In this document: positions 34,459 to 45,981 of the stretch, piece by piece | Layout: each line of letters starts with the position of its first letter | Numbering within the stretch: position 1 is the first letter of the stretch | DNA from: Microvirga zambiensis WSM3693 | GTDB lineage: Bacteria > Pseudomonadota > Alphaproteobacteria > Rhizobiales > Beijerinckiaceae | Assembly: GCF_016735695.1 (NCBI RefSeq) | Contig: NZ_JAERQD010000007.1 | Location: forward strand, 124,001-188,000 | Reading direction: 5' to 3' | Length of the DNA: 64,000 nucleotides | The notes under the pieces: model-generated | Told to the model about the DNA's origin: nothing | Databases searched by the model: none | Seen by the model: only the letters and a program-made list of their open reading frames with translations | Program-made: the position numbers and the translations under genes

Positions 34459-35051
34459 ATCAGCGACTCAAGCCCGGCAAATATCGCGTAGACGAAGCCG
34501 AGGCTGAGTGTCATGCCCATCGCACCGATGACCATGCCGCCGATGATCACGAGACCATCGCGCTCGACCAGCCCCAGGCCGACGAGGCATACGGCGAGCC
34601 CCAGCGGGATCTGCCCGACGAAGGGCGGCGCGAAGAGCAGCCCGAGGGAAAGAACGAGGATCACCACGCCCATGAGCCGCATGGAGAGCGGGGTGTCGAG
34701 AAAGGTCATCCGCGGGCGGGAAATGCGCTCCAGGCGGCGGAAGGCCGGGATCGCCCGTCCCACGGCCCGCTCCACATCCGTGCGCGCCACCGAGCGGTTC
34801 AGGAGCTGGCGCGGCAGCCAGGGCGCGTCCCGGCCGGAGGCGATCTGGATGGCGACAAGGGCCAGAAGCAGACCGCAGACGAGCGGGATCGGCGGCGGCA
34901 TGGGCAGGCAGTTCGGCAGCCCGAGCAGGACGATGAGCAGCGCGAAGGCCCGGTCCTGGAGCACCGCCATGATCTGGCGCACGGTCAGGCGCTCGCCGGG
35001 CTGGGAGGCAAGGGCGAGCAGGATCTGGGAGGTGCGCGCGTTGGAAAACAA
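34455..35051 (-). CDS. ExoD family exopolysaccharide synthesis protein
   Basis: 198 residues, membrane protein with four or so hydrophobic segments ([19 protein letters not shown] is the family hallmark). ExoD affects exopolysaccharide production and alkali tolerance in rhizobia. Stop overlaps the radC stop (4 bases, convergent). Confidence 0.87.
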   Translation of the reverse strand: MFSNARTSQILLALASQPGERLTVRQIMAVLQDRAFALLIVLLGLPNCLPMPPPIPLVCGLLLALVAIQIASGRDAPWLPRQLLNRSVARTDVERAVGRAIPAFRRLERISRPRMTFLDTPLSMRLMGVVILVLSLGLLFAPPFVGQIPLGLAVCLVGLGLVERDGLVIIGGMVIGAMGMTLSLGFVYAIFAGLESLI

Positions 35052-35135
35052 GGAGCCCTGGTGGGTTCGGGGATGCTCAGGGCGCCCTCTCTACCCGAGT
35101 TAGGGGCTCGGGCCAAGGCTTTGCGGCGCCGCGCT

Positions 35136-35405
35136 TCAATGAATGTTGATCTCACCCTGAACGGCGCGGAATTCCGCCGGCTTGATCAGCCGTGCGTGGG
35201 TCACCGTGACCGAGTGCAGCGGCCCGGCGAGCTCGCGCTTCCAGAAATCGAGGAAGTCGATCAGCACGGGAAATCGGGGCGCGAGATCGTATTCCTGCCA
35301 GATATAGGTCTGCAGGAAGGCTGGATAGTCCGGCATCCGGTAGAGAATCTTGGCGGTCGTCAGCCCGTAGCCTTCCATCTGCCGGATGAAATCCCTGGAT
35401 GCCAT
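35136..35405 (-). CDS. Usg family protein
   Basis: 89 residues: GYGLTTAKILYRMPDYP and LQTYIWQEYDLAPRFP are diagnostic of Usg, a small alphaproteobacterial family of unknown function once linked to the trp region. ATG at 35405 with AGAAGGAG upstream. Monocistronic here. Confidence 0.9.
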   Translation of the reverse strand: MASRDFIRQMEGYGLTTAKILYRMPDYPAFLQTYIWQEYDLAPRFPVLIDFLDFWKRELAGPLHSVTVTHARLIKPAEFRAVQGEINIH

Positions 35406-35657
35406 GCGAACTCCTTCTCTCAAGCTCGGACGAGTTTGAAGGCAGGTGTTCGCCCCAATGGCACAGGCGGTTTCCTGCCCTATGCTCGAAGCTAAATCTT
35501 GCGGGTATCCGCCGGTTCCGGCAAGCGCGCCGGGCGAGGCATCAGGTCACTTTTCCGGATGAAAGACGAAAGCGCGGGGTTGCGCATCCGGGCGATCTTG
35601 CGTTGATTGCTCGCAGGAAAGCTTTCAGCGGAACATCGAGCAAGGGGATCGCCGGGA

Positions 35658-36506
35658 ATGCGCTTTGCCTTCGCCGGAATCGACTTTCTCGGAGATGTCT
35701 TCGAGACGCTTCTCGCCAGGGGCTGGGAGCCGGTCAAGCTCTTCAGCCGGCCCTGCGACGGGATCTACGATTTCAACGAAGCGACGATCGCACGCGCCCG
35801 CTCCCTGCGCCTGCCGGTGCAGATGGCGCGCATCCTCCCCGCCGATCTTGCGGGCCTGAAGGCGCAAGGTTGCGAGGCCTTGATCGTGGCCGGTTATCCC
35901 TGGCTGATCACGGGCTGGGAACGGCACCTGCCCTACGCCGTCAACTTCCATCCCTCCCCCCTGCCCCTCGGACGCGGTCCCTACCCGCTCTTCCAGGCGG
36001 TCCTGGACGACGTTTCGCAATGGGGCATGACCGCCCACATCCTCGAACCATCCTTCGATACCGGCGCCATCGTGGCGCAGGAACTCTTCCCGCTCAGCGG
36101 CGCGGAAACGCACGACACCCTGCTCGCCAAGTGTCAGATGGCGGCGAAGGCGGTCGCCGCTAACCTCGCTGCCGACCTGCCCTGCCTCTATGCCGATGCA
36201 CGGCCACAGGGAAACGGCACCTACTGGCCGCGGGTGACGCAGGCGCAGCGAACGGTCGACTGGACCGGAAGCGTCCGCGACGCGCTGCGCACCATCCGCG
36301 CCTTCGGCTCCATCGAGGCCTTCGCCCAGGTGGAATCGCGCTATCTCTATGTCTGGGAGGCCAGCGGCTGGGAAGAGCCGCACGGCTTCCATCCCGGCGC
36401 TCTCGTCCACAGACATCGCAAGCACATGGTGGTCGCGGCCCGCGACGGCTTCGTCCAGATCACCGGATGGAGCCCCTATGCACCGGGACCGGCGCGGGGA
36501 CGCTAG
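35658..36506 (+). CDS. Formyltransferase-like protein
   Basis: 282 residues with the formyl-THF transferase fold (as in Fmt and ArnA): NFHPSPLPLGRGPYPL holds the active-site His/Asn, TAHILEPSFDTGAIVAQ the next block, and a C-terminal OB-like part (YWPRVTQAQRTVDW). Likely moves a formyl or related one-carbon group to an amino sugar or other amine. The real fmt is not seen in this window. ATG at 35658. The stop TAG begins a family A repeat. Confidence 0.82.
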   Translation: MRFAFAGIDFLGDVFETLLARGWEPVKLFSRPCDGIYDFNEATIARARSLRLPVQMARILPADLAGLKAQGCEALIVAGYPWLITGWERHLPYAVNFHPSPLPLGRGPYPLFQAVLDDVSQWGMTAHILEPSFDTGAIVAQELFPLSGAETHDTLLAKCQMAAKAVAANLAADLPCLYADARPQGNGTYWPRVTQAQRTVDWTGSVRDALRTIRAFGSIEAFAQVESRYLYVWEASGWEEPHGFHPGALVHRHRKHMVVAARDGFVQITGWSPYAPGPARGR

Positions 36507-36598
36507 AGCATTTTTCGGCGAAGTGGATCCGGTTCGCCGTCAAAAAATGCGGCAAAGCAAAGAAGAGAGGTGATTCCACGCCAGTGGAAACAGCTCTA
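36504..36598. repeat. Palindromic repeat family A, copy 3 (reverse)
   Basis: CTAGAGCATTTTTCGGCG ... GTGGAAACAGCTCTAA, reverse complement of the copies at 11002 and 16711. It separates the formyltransferase stop from the HWE kinase stop. Confidence 0.88.
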
Positions 36599-36607
36599 AA
36601 CAATCGC

Positions 36608-38488
36608 TCAGGCGAGCGGCGCTTCAAGGCTGCACACGACGCCGGACGGCCCGAATTCGATATGCGCCGAACCGTTCAGTTCACGGGCGAGGCTGCGCTC
36701 GATCAGCCGCGAGCCGAAACCGCGACGTGCCGGCGGATGCACGACCGGTCCGTCGCGCTCCTCCCAGCGCAGAAGCAGCATGTCCGAAGGCTCCGCCGCT
36801 TTGACGTCCCAAACGATGTCGACGGTTCCTGTCGCATTCGACAGGGCACCATATTTCACGGCATTTGTTGCAAGCTCCTGAAGCGCCATCGACAGGGCAA
36901 GCGCCATGCGCGGCGACAGCCGGACCTCGGGCCCGTGCATCCGTAGTCGGTCCTCTCCCCGCACCGAATACGGAGCGAGGGTCTGCGTGACGATCTCTCT
37001 CAGTTCCGCCCCTTCCCAGCTTTCCCTCGTCAGCACGTCATGGGCGCGCGCAAGCGCAATCAACCGGCCCTCCAGCGCGTCCTTCGCGTCGCGCATGGTC
37101 GGCGCCGTGCGCAGGGTCTGCGTCGCGAGGGACTGGACCGTGGCGAGGGTGTTCTTCACCCGATGATTCAGCTCGTGAATGAGCAGCGTGCGCTGCTCTT
37201 CCGCCTGCTTGCGCTCGGTGACGTCGCGCTGAATGCCCCATAGACGGCGCAGCACGCCGCCTTCGACGAGACCGGTCATGCTGTTGTCGAAGTATTTGCG
37301 GTTTCCGGCAAAATCCTGTTCGGCCGATTCCACGCCTGCCTGGTTGTATCCGCTGCGGACGACCTCGGCGAGATAGGCGCGCGCCTCGGGATCGGACGAC
37401 GGCAGCGGAAATTCGAGAGTCTTGCCGATCAGGTCTTCCGCGCGGGCAAGCCCGTACATTTCGGCCATGGCGTCGTTGCATTCGACGAAGCGGCCGTTTC
37501 GGTAGGCCTGCTCGACCTGCTCGTCCACCGGCAGCGAGGTGTCGAGCGGCGGATCGAATTCCAGGAGCCAGATACCCTCGGTGCTGTGCGCGATGAAGGA
37601 GCGGTAACGCTCCTCGCTTTTCCGCAGCGCCGCCTCCGCATGCTTTTCCGCGGTGACGTCCCACTGCGCGCCGAGGGAGCGGAGGAAGCGGCCCTTGTCG
37701 CTGCGGATCAGCTTGGTGCGCGCCGTTATCCACCGAATCTCGCCGTTGTCGGCACGAACGATCCGGAACTCGTAATCGAGCTGCGCGCGGTCCGGGTTCG
37801 CGACGGCGGCCCGCGTCTCGGCCTCGATCCTGTGCCGATCCTCCGGGTGCACCAGGGCGACCCAGTCGTCGTAGGAGAAGAAGCCGGACATGTCTTCCGG
37901 CAATCCGTAGAGCTCCAGGTATTCCGGCGATGTGATCGCCGTATTGCTGGCGCGGTCGAATTCGAAGCTGCCGATCCTCGCCGCCTCCTGCACCTGCCGG
38001 AGCCGTTCCTCGCTTTCGCGGCTCGCCGCCTCGGCGCGCTTGCTGGCGGTGATGTCGCTGAAAAGGATCGCCACCCGGCGGTGTTCAGGCGCACCGACGC
38101 GGCAGGCGAAGACGTTGTACCAGCGCCCGAGCGCCGCGGCCTCATGCTCGAACCGCATCGACTCGCCGGTCAATGCGACGTGACCATAGGCATCGAACCA
38201 ATGATTTTCGTGCTCGGGATGGAGGGAGCGCATGCTCCTGCCGACCGGCTCATGCAGGCCGGTCTGGGCCTCGAAGGCCGGATTGACCTCAACGAAAACG
38301 TAGTCGATCGCCCTGCCGTCATCATCGAGAACGACATCGACGACGCAGAAACCCTGGTCGATCACCTCGAGGATCGCGCGACAGGGAGCATCAGGATGGC
38401 ATTTCACCGTCTCGGGCGCGGCTTCGGAGGCTCCCCTTGGAAATCCCTGATGCCGGTCCGGCGCGTCCTTCAAGGCGATCTCGTTCAT
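36608..38488 (-). CDS. PAS-containing HWE-family histidine kinase
   Basis: About 626 residues, cytoplasmic (no membrane segment). Three PAS modules in a row (centres near residues 95, 230 and 370; EERLRQVQEAARIGSFEF and EERYRSFIAHSTEGIWLLEF begin the later two), then the HWE catalytic part: phospho-His in HELNHRVKNTLA, N-box ELATNAVKYGALS, and the WEERDGP motif that gives the family its name. HWE kinases often feed the PhyR-NepR-EcfG general stress pathway. The start is uncertain; ATG at 38488 is used, and the frame stays open to 38653. Confidence 0.88.
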   Translation of the reverse strand: MNEIALKDAPDRHQGFPRGASEAAPETVKCHPDAPCRAILEVIDQGFCVVDVVLDDDGRAIDYVFVEVNPAFEAQTGLHEPVGRSMRSLHPEHENHWFDAYGHVALTGESMRFEHEAAALGRWYNVFACRVGAPEHRRVAILFSDITASKRAEAASRESEERLRQVQEAARIGSFEFDRASNTAITSPEYLELYGLPEDMSGFFSYDDWVALVHPEDRHRIEAETRAAVANPDRAQLDYEFRIVRADNGEIRWITARTKLIRSDKGRFLRSLGAQWDVTAEKHAEAALRKSEERYRSFIAHSTEGIWLLEFDPPLDTSLPVDEQVEQAYRNGRFVECNDAMAEMYGLARAEDLIGKTLEFPLPSSDPEARAYLAEVVRSGYNQAGVESAEQDFAGNRKYFDNSMTGLVEGGVLRRLWGIQRDVTERKQAEEQRTLLIHELNHRVKNTLATVQSLATQTLRTAPTMRDAKDALEGRLIALARAHDVLTRESWEGAELREIVTQTLAPYSVRGEDRLRMHGPEVRLSPRMALALSMALQELATNAVKYGALSNATGTVDIVWDVKAAEPSDMLLLRWEERDGPVVHPPARRGFGSRLIERSLARELNGSAHIEFGPSGVVCSLEAPLA

Positions 38489-38710
38489 CGCACGGGCATC
38501 CGCGGACGAGTTCCCGCCGCGTCGCCAATGTTCAGGAATAAAGCCAAGATAGCCATGGATCTGTTCGGTCTGCCAGACATTCCGTGCCTCTTGGATCGGC
38601 TGATCGCGTTTCGATGTGGCACAAGAGCATAAGGCGCGAGGGAGCGCGATCAAGGGAACGAGGCCAAGGCTCCTGTTCGCAAGTGACCCTGATGTCCGGG
38701 GCGATTATGC

Positions 38711-38820
38711 AAACTCGTCGGGAACCAAGCTCTCGCAACGGCATTGGAGTATCACGAAGGCCAATGCCCCCAGGTCTTCGAGACCCTCAAAGCCCTTCAC
38801 CCTCGGTGGAGGGCTTTTTC
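38711..38820 (+). ncRNA. Candidate small RNA with three hairpins
   Basis: Three hairpins in a row on the plus strand: GGCATTGG/CCAATGCC (38740-38747 with 38761-38768), GGTCT-TCG-AGACC (38773-38785), and AGCCCTTCACC/GGTGGAGGGCT (38791-38801 with 38805-38815) followed by a T-run, an intrinsic terminator. No plus-strand gene ends here: both flanking genes are on the minus strand. The 5' end is a guess. The last hairpin could also serve the flavin reductase on the minus strand, though its T-run there is short. Confidence 0.5.
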
Positions 38821-38872
38821 TTGCCCGATGGCGTTCCCGCCAAGCTGCAATTGGCGAGGGGCGTCTCCCGAC

Positions 38873-39400
38873 TCAGAGTTCCTGGTAATGCCGTCCCTGG
38901 TAGATCAGGGCCGGCTGCGCTTCACCGAGGCGGATCCTGACGATCTCGCCGATGATCACATGATGGGTCGCCACCACCCTGGCATCGCTGATCCGGCAAT
39001 CGAAGGAAACAAGGCTTGTGGTCAGGGCCGGAGAGCCGGTTTCGAGCCGCTCCCATGCGCCTGCGAGAAAGCGCTCCTGCCCCTGAACTCCCGTGCGCCC
39101 CGAGAAGATGTCCGCGAGGGCGCGGTCCGCGGCGCTCAGGGCGTTTACGCAAAAGACGCGGTTCGCCAGCAGCGCCTGTGCCGACCGGGAGGCCGTATTC
39201 ACGCAGACGAGAAGCGAGGCCGGGCTGTCCGTCACCGGGGTCACCGCCGTCGCCGTGAACCCGGCCCGGCCTGCCGTACCGTCAGTCGTGACCACGTGCA
39301 CGGCCGCCGCGACCCGGCTCATGCCCTCCCGGAAGAGAAGGGCATCGGGACCACTGGCGCCTGTGATGGCTGAATCGGGAGAGGCCTGAGACTTCAACAT
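38873..39400 (-). CDS. Flavin reductase domain protein
   Basis: 175 residues. FMN-binding split-barrel of the HpaC/RutF type (GRAGFTATAVTPVTDSPASL, VCVNTASRSA, FCVNALS). Supplies reduced FMN to a two-component monooxygenase, but no partner oxygenase gene is adjacent; the FAD monooxygenase at 17245 is not of that class. ATG at 39400 is used; AGAGG is 14 bases away, so the start is not certain. Confidence 0.85.
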   Translation of the reverse strand: MLKSQASPDSAITGASGPDALLFREGMSRVAAAVHVVTTDGTAGRAGFTATAVTPVTDSPASLLVCVNTASRSAQALLANRVFCVNALSAADRALADIFSGRTGVQGQERFLAGAWERLETGSPALTTSLVSFDCRISDARVVATHHVIIGEIVRIRLGEAQPALIYQGRHYQEL

Positions 39401-39701
39401 GATATTTCGGATTAGCCTCTTCCATGCTTTTGCTGCCGAGGACAAGGCTCTTCACGGTCATATGGTTTCTCGGCGCCCCTCATGGAAGGCGTTCGGGGGC
39501 TTGGCCGCTGCTTCCTATTCGGTCAAAGGCTGCCGTTTCTTCCATCAATCGCGCAAATAGGAATCTTAACGGGAAGTTGTCGAACGAAAATTGGTTTGCT
39601 AGAGACCGCGCACCTTACGTCAGGCTTGGCGATGTTCCCGCATCGTGCTTTCCTGCATCGTTTCCCAAGAATGACCCCATCCAGAGGGGCAAGGGTAGGA
39701 C

Positions 39702-40622
39702 ATGGAAATCTTCGTGCAGCAGCTCATCAATGGGCTGACTCTCGGGTCGATCTACGGCCTCATCGCCATCGGCTATACGATGGTCTTCGGCATCATCGGC
39801 ATGGTGAACTTCGCCCACGGCGACGTCTTCATGCTCTCAGCCTTCATCTCGCTGATCTTCTTCCTTCTGCTGACCACGTGGCTCGGGATCTCCTCCGTCG
39901 CGCTGGCGCTGCTGATCGTGCTGGTCGTCGCGATGGCCCTCACCTCCCTGTGGGGCTGGGCCATCGAGCGGATCGCCTACAGGCCCCTGCGCGGCTCGTT
40001 CCGCCTGGCGCCCCTGATCTCGGCCATCGGCGTCTCGATCTTCCTGTCGAACTTCGTGCAGGTCGCGCAGGGAGCTCGCAACAAGCCGACCCCCCCGATG
40101 GTGCAGGACGTGATCGTGCTGTTCCAGGGCGAGAGCGGCTACAACGTGGCCCTCTCCTACAAGCAGATCATCATCATGGTCGTGACCGCGGTGCTGCTGA
40201 CGATCTTCTGGTATCTCGTCCAGAAGACGTCGCTCGGGCGCGCCCAGCGCGCCTGCGAGCAGGACCGCAAGATGGCAGCCCTCCTCGGCATCAACGTCGA
40301 CCGGACGATCTCGCTGACCTTCGTCATCGGCGCCGCCCTCGCCTCGGTCGCGGGCACCATGTACTTGCTGTATTATGGCGTGGTGAGCTTCAACGACGGC
40401 TTCGTTCCCGGTGTGAAAGCCTTTACGGCCGCGGTTCTCGGCGGCATCGGATCGCTGCCGGGCGCGGTGCTGGGCGGGCTGATCATCGGCCTGATCGAAG
40501 TGTTCTGGTCGGCCTATTTCTCCATCGAGTACAAGGACGTGGCAGCGTTCTCGATCCTCGCCATCGTCCTGATCTTCATGCCTTCCGGTATTCTCGGACG
40601 GCCTGAGGTCGAGAAGGTCTAA
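39702..40622 (+). CDS. livH: Branched-chain amino acid ABC transporter permease LivH
   Basis: 306 residues, about eight membrane segments. [21 protein letters not shown] and FAHGDVFML near the start are typical of LivH; EAA-like loop around [17 protein letters not shown]. One of two inner-membrane permeases for Leu/Ile/Val or related amide uptake. First gene of a run livH-livM-livG-livF-small membrane protein; the next starts 13 bases later. The 300-bp region upstream has no recognised gene. Confidence 0.95.
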   Translation: MEIFVQQLINGLTLGSIYGLIAIGYTMVFGIIGMVNFAHGDVFMLSAFISLIFFLLLTTWLGISSVALALLIVLVVAMALTSLWGWAIERIAYRPLRGSFRLAPLISAIGVSIFLSNFVQVAQGARNKPTPPMVQDVIVLFQGESGYNVALSYKQIIIMVVTAVLLTIFWYLVQKTSLGRAQRACEQDRKMAALLGINVDRTISLTFVIGAALASVAGTMYLLYYGVVSFNDGFVPGVKAFTAAVLGGIGSLPGAVLGGLIIGLIEVFWSAYFSIEYKDVAAFSILAIVLIFMPSGILGRPEVEKV

Positions 40623-40635
40623 GGAGCCTGACACC

Positions 40636-42047
<1,412 letters not shown>

Positions 42048-42048
<1 letters not shown>

Positions 42049-42886
42049 TGCGCTGGCTGCAGGATCCCATCCTCGACGTACAGCATCTCACGATGCGCTT
42101 CGGCGGCCTGGTTGCCGTCAACGATCTCTCCTTCCAGGCCGGACGCGGTGACATCACCGCGCTCATCGGGCCGAACGGAGCGGGCAAGACCACGGTCTTC
42201 AACTGCATCACCGGCTTCTACAAGCCGACCGAAGGCATGATCGCGCTTCGCAAGCCCGACGGCTCGCACCTGCTGCTGGAGCGGCTGCCGGGCTTCGACA
42301 TCAACTGGAAGGGCAAGGTGGCCCGCACCTTCCAGAACATCCGCCTGTTCTCCGGCATGACGGTTCTGGAGAACCTGCTGGTGGCCCAGCACAACCCGCT
42401 GATGATCGCCTCGGGCTTCACCTTCCTCGGCATTCTCGGCATCGGCGGCTACCGCAAGGCCGAGAAGGAAGCCATCGAGAAGGCCAAGTTCTGGCTCGAG
42501 AGGGCCCGGCTCATCCACCGGGCCGACGATCCGGCCGGCGACCTCCCCTACGGCGACCAGCGTCGCCTCGAGATCGCCCGCGCCATGTGCACCGATCCGC
42601 TCCTGCTCTGCCTCGACGAGCCGGCGGCCGGCCTCAACCCGCGTGAATCCCACGAGCTCAACGACCTGCTGCTTTCGATCCGCAAGGACCAGGGCACCTC
42701 GATCCTGCTGATCGAGCACGACATGTCGGTGGTGATGCAGATCTCGGACCACGTGGTGGTGCTCGATTACGGCACCAAGATCTCGGACGGCGCCCCCGCC
42801 GAGGTCAGGAACGATCCCAAGGTCATCGCCGCCTATCTCGGCGTGGCCGATGACGAAGTCGAAAAGGTCGAGGCGGAGGTCGGCGC

Positions 42887-42890
<4 letters not shown>
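42048..42890 (+). CDS. livG: Branched-chain amino acid ABC transporter ATPase LivG
   Basis: 280 residues. Walker A GPNGAGKTT, Q-loop ARTFQNIRLF, signature LPYGDQRRLEIARAM (C-loop with YG in place of SG, usual for LivG), Walker B LLCLDEPAAGL and switch His in IEHDM. Overlaps livM by one base and livF by four. Confidence 0.96.
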
Positions 42891-43662
<772 letters not shown>

Positions 43663-43663
<1 letters not shown>

Positions 43664-44025
43664 TGCAGGGCATCCTCTATGAAGAGCCGTCGATCTGGCT
43701 CTTTCTTCTCATCACCGTGGTCATGGGCGGCTGGGCGGCCTGGATGACGGGCCGGGCCATCGCCGTCACCTGGCGGCCGTTCTGGACCCTGGTCGTTTAC
43801 CTGTTCATCCTCGGTGCGGCGGTACGCTTCATCCACTTCGCGCTGTTCCACGGGACGCTGCTGTCGATCCATTATTATGCGGTCGATACCATCGTGCTTC
43901 TGATCATCGGCGCCCTTGGATTCCAGTACCGCCGGGCCCGGATGATGACCACCCAGTACCGCTGGCTCTACGAGCGGACCGGGCCGTTTTCCTGGCGGGA
44001 AAAGGCGTCTGCTACCAAGGGCTAA
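43663..44025 (+). CDS. Small membrane protein in the liv operon (DUF6867-like)
   Basis: 120 residues with three hydrophobic stretches (SIWLFLLITVVMGGWAAW, LVVYLFILGAAVRFIHFALF, VDTIVLLIIGALGF) and a basic C-terminal tail. ATG overlaps the livF stop by one base, so it is translationally coupled. A conserved protein at this place in Hyphomicrobiales liv operons, as I recall; not part of the classical transporter. Role unknown; may assist the permease complex. Confidence 0.8.
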
Positions 44026-44081
44026 GGCCTAAAAATTCCGGCGTGACATCCGCTTAAAAACAAGCATGATGTGACGCGGAA

Positions 44082-44098
44082 GGCGGGGTCCCCCCGCC
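44082..44098 (+). promoter_or_regulatory. GC-rich hairpin between transporter genes and binding protein
   Basis: GGCGGGG-N3-CCCCGCC, seven-base stem, 57 bases downstream of the small membrane protein and 55 before the binding-protein ATG. No T-run. May stabilise or partly end the upstream transcript so that the binding protein is made in excess. Confidence 0.4.
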
Positions 44099-44152
44099 AA
44101 ACCGCCCCCCCGAGGAAGAGGGGCCTATAAAACCACCCAGAGGAGTGACCTC

Positions 44153-45280
44153 ATGAAAAAAATGCTGTTGACCGGCGTGGCGCTTGGTCTTGGCCTCGCC
44201 TTCTCCAGCGCTGCCAGCGCCCAGATCAAGATCGGCGTCGCTGGCCCCATCACCGGCCCTAACGCGGCTTTCGGCGCCCAGCTGAAGAACGGCGTCGAGC
44301 AGGCCGTGGAAGACATCAACGCAGCTGGCGGCATCAATGGCCAGAAGCTGCAGATCGTCGTCGGCGACGACGTGTCCGACCCCAAGCAGGGCGTGTCGGT
44401 GGCGAACAAGTTCGCTGCTGAAGGCGTGAAGTTCGTCGTCGGCCACTTCAACTCCGGCGTGTCCATCCCGTCCTCGCAGGTCTACGAGGAAGCTGGCATC
44501 GTCCAGATCACCCCGGCCTCGACGAACCCGCAGTTCACCGAGCGCGGCATGTGGAACACGTTCCGCACCTGCGGTCGCGACGACCAGCAGGGCGCGGTTG
44601 CCGGCGGCTATCTCGCCGACAAGTTCAAGGGCAAGAAGGTCGCCGTCGTCCACGACAAGACTCCCTACGGAAAGGGCCTTGCCGACGAGACCCAGAAGGC
44701 CATGAACGCGAAGGGCCTGAAGGAAGTCGTCTATGAAGGCGTGAACCCGGGCGAGAAGGACTACTCGGCTCTCGTGTCCAAGCTGAAGCAGGCCGGCGTC
44801 GATGTCGTCTATTTCGGCGGCCTCCACACCGAAGCCGGCCTCATCATCCGCCAGATGCGCGATCAGGGCCTGAACGCCCCGCTCATGTCGGGTGACGGCA
44901 TCGTGTCGGCCGAGTTCGTCTCGATCGCCGGCCCGGGCGCCGACGGCACCCTGATGACCTTCTCGCCGGATCCGCGCAAGAACCCGAACGCGAAGGACGT
45001 CGTGGCCAAGTTCAAGGCCAAGAACTTCGAGCCGGAAGCCTATACGCTCTACAGCTACGCCGCCGCCCAGATCCTGGCCGAGGCTGCGAAGCAGGCCGGC
45101 GGAACCGATGGCAAGAAGATGTCCGACATCATGAAGTCGGGCAAACCCTTCAAGACCGTCATCGGCGACATCTCCTACGACAAGAAGGGCGATATCACCC
45201 GTCCGGACTACATCATGTACGTCTGGAAGAAGGGCGCCGACGGCAAGATCGACTACTCCGGCAACGAACTCGCCATGTAA
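44153..45280 (+). CDS. Branched-chain amino acid ABC transporter substrate-binding protein
   Basis: 375 residues, periplasmic LivJ/LivK-type protein. Signal peptide MKKMLLTGVALGLGLAFSSA cleaved about SAASAQ, then the family core IKIGVAGPITGPNAAFGAQ. Binds the ligand and delivers it to the LivHM permease. GGAGTGACCTC precedes the ATG. Separated from the transporter genes by a 127-bp gap, and followed by its own strong terminator, so likely expressed both with and apart from them. Confidence 0.95.
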   Translation: MKKMLLTGVALGLGLAFSSAASAQIKIGVAGPITGPNAAFGAQLKNGVEQAVEDINAAGGINGQKLQIVVGDDVSDPKQGVSVANKFAAEGVKFVVGHFNSGVSIPSSQVYEEAGIVQITPASTNPQFTERGMWNTFRTCGRDDQQGAVAGGYLADKFKGKKVAVVHDKTPYGKGLADETQKAMNAKGLKEVVYEGVNPGEKDYSALVSKLKQAGVDVVYFGGLHTEAGLIIRQMRDQGLNAPLMSGDGIVSAEFVSIAGPGADGTLMTFSPDPRKNPNAKDVVAKFKAKNFEPEAYTLYSYAAAQILAEAAKQAGGTDGKKMSDIMKSGKPFKTVIGDISYDKKGDITRPDYIMYVWKKGADGKIDYSGNELAM

Positions 45281-45309
45281 TCGATTGGCCTGAAAGCCAA
45301 CCTGATCGG

Positions 45310-45338
45310 AACCCGCCCTGGCAACAGGGCGGGTTTTC
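45310..45338 (+). terminator. Terminator of the liv operon
   Basis: AACCCGCCCTG-GCAA-CAGGGCGGGTT, an 11-base perfect stem followed by TTTTC, 30 bases past the binding-protein stop. Confidence 0.92.
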
Positions 45339-45412
45339 TCTTGGAAGCCGCTGCTCGGAATCTGATCCGAATAGGAAGTTGAAGCTTTTCAGCCTTCCAC
45401 GGATAACCAAGA

Positions 45413-45540
45413 CGTCATGGCCGTCCCCGGACTTGATCCGGGGATCAGTCCCGGCCATCTCGATAGACAGAAGCGCCGCGCCTCATTCAATCCGGATCAC
45501 CGGCACTGATCCCCGGATCACGTCCGGGGAGGTGATGACG
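45413..45540. repeat. Palindromic repeat family C, copy 2
   Basis: CGTCATGGCCGTCCCCGG ... GATCACCGGCACTGATCCCC ... GGGGAGGTGATGACG; matches 30976-31083 at both ends, with a longer middle. Confidence 0.82.
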
Positions 45541-45579
45541 TGAGAAGTGATTTCCAGTCAACGTCGGAACGGTTTGACC

Positions 45580-45960
45580 ATGCCCGCCCTCACCCTGTCC
45601 CTGCTCACCGAAACATACGCGGTCTGCCGCTTCCCGACCGGCACGCCGGTCGCGATGCCCCAGCCCGGCGGATTCTCGCTGCTGGTCCATGCGATGGAGG
45701 AGACGACCCTCGTCTGCCCGCAGGATGAGGTTCCACCCGATGCCGAAGCGGATGCGGGCTGGCGCTGCTTCCGGATCGTCCAGAGCTTCGACTTCAGCGT
45801 GCCCGGCATCCTTGCCTCCGTCCTCGCTCCTCTGGCGCAGGCCGGCATCGGCATCTTCGCCACTTCCACCTTCAGCACCGATTACGTGCTGGTGAAGGCG
45901 GGCGATGCCGATAGGGCAGCGGAGGCATTACGGGCGGCAGGTCATCGCGTCGACGGTTGA
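45580..45960 (+). CDS. ACT domain protein
   Basis: 126 residues of the CASTOR/ACT_7-type small proteins: the second half, GWRCFRIVQSFDFSVPGILA then IFATSTFSTDYVLVKAGD, is an ACT-fold ligand-binding unit. Such proteins may sense amino acids. ATG at 45580 is chosen because the upstream 11 codons run into a family C repeat. Convergent with ccdA. Confidence 0.8.
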   Translation: MPALTLSLLTETYAVCRFPTGTPVAMPQPGGFSLLVHAMEETTLVCPQDEVPPDAEADAGWRCFRIVQSFDFSVPGILASVLAPLAQAGIGIFATSTFSTDYVLVKAGDADRAAEALRAAGHRVDG

Positions 45961-45981
45961 GGGCGCGATCCGCGCCACATA

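Noticed and set aside
38584-38940. 118-codon plus-strand frame across the small RNA candidate
   Set aside because: No ribosome site or family match, Arg/Ser/Pro-rich chance composition, and it contains the hairpins and terminator.
39424-39738. 104-codon frame upstream of and overlapping livH
   Set aside because: Overlaps the true livH start in another frame and shows no conserved features; treated as leader sequence.
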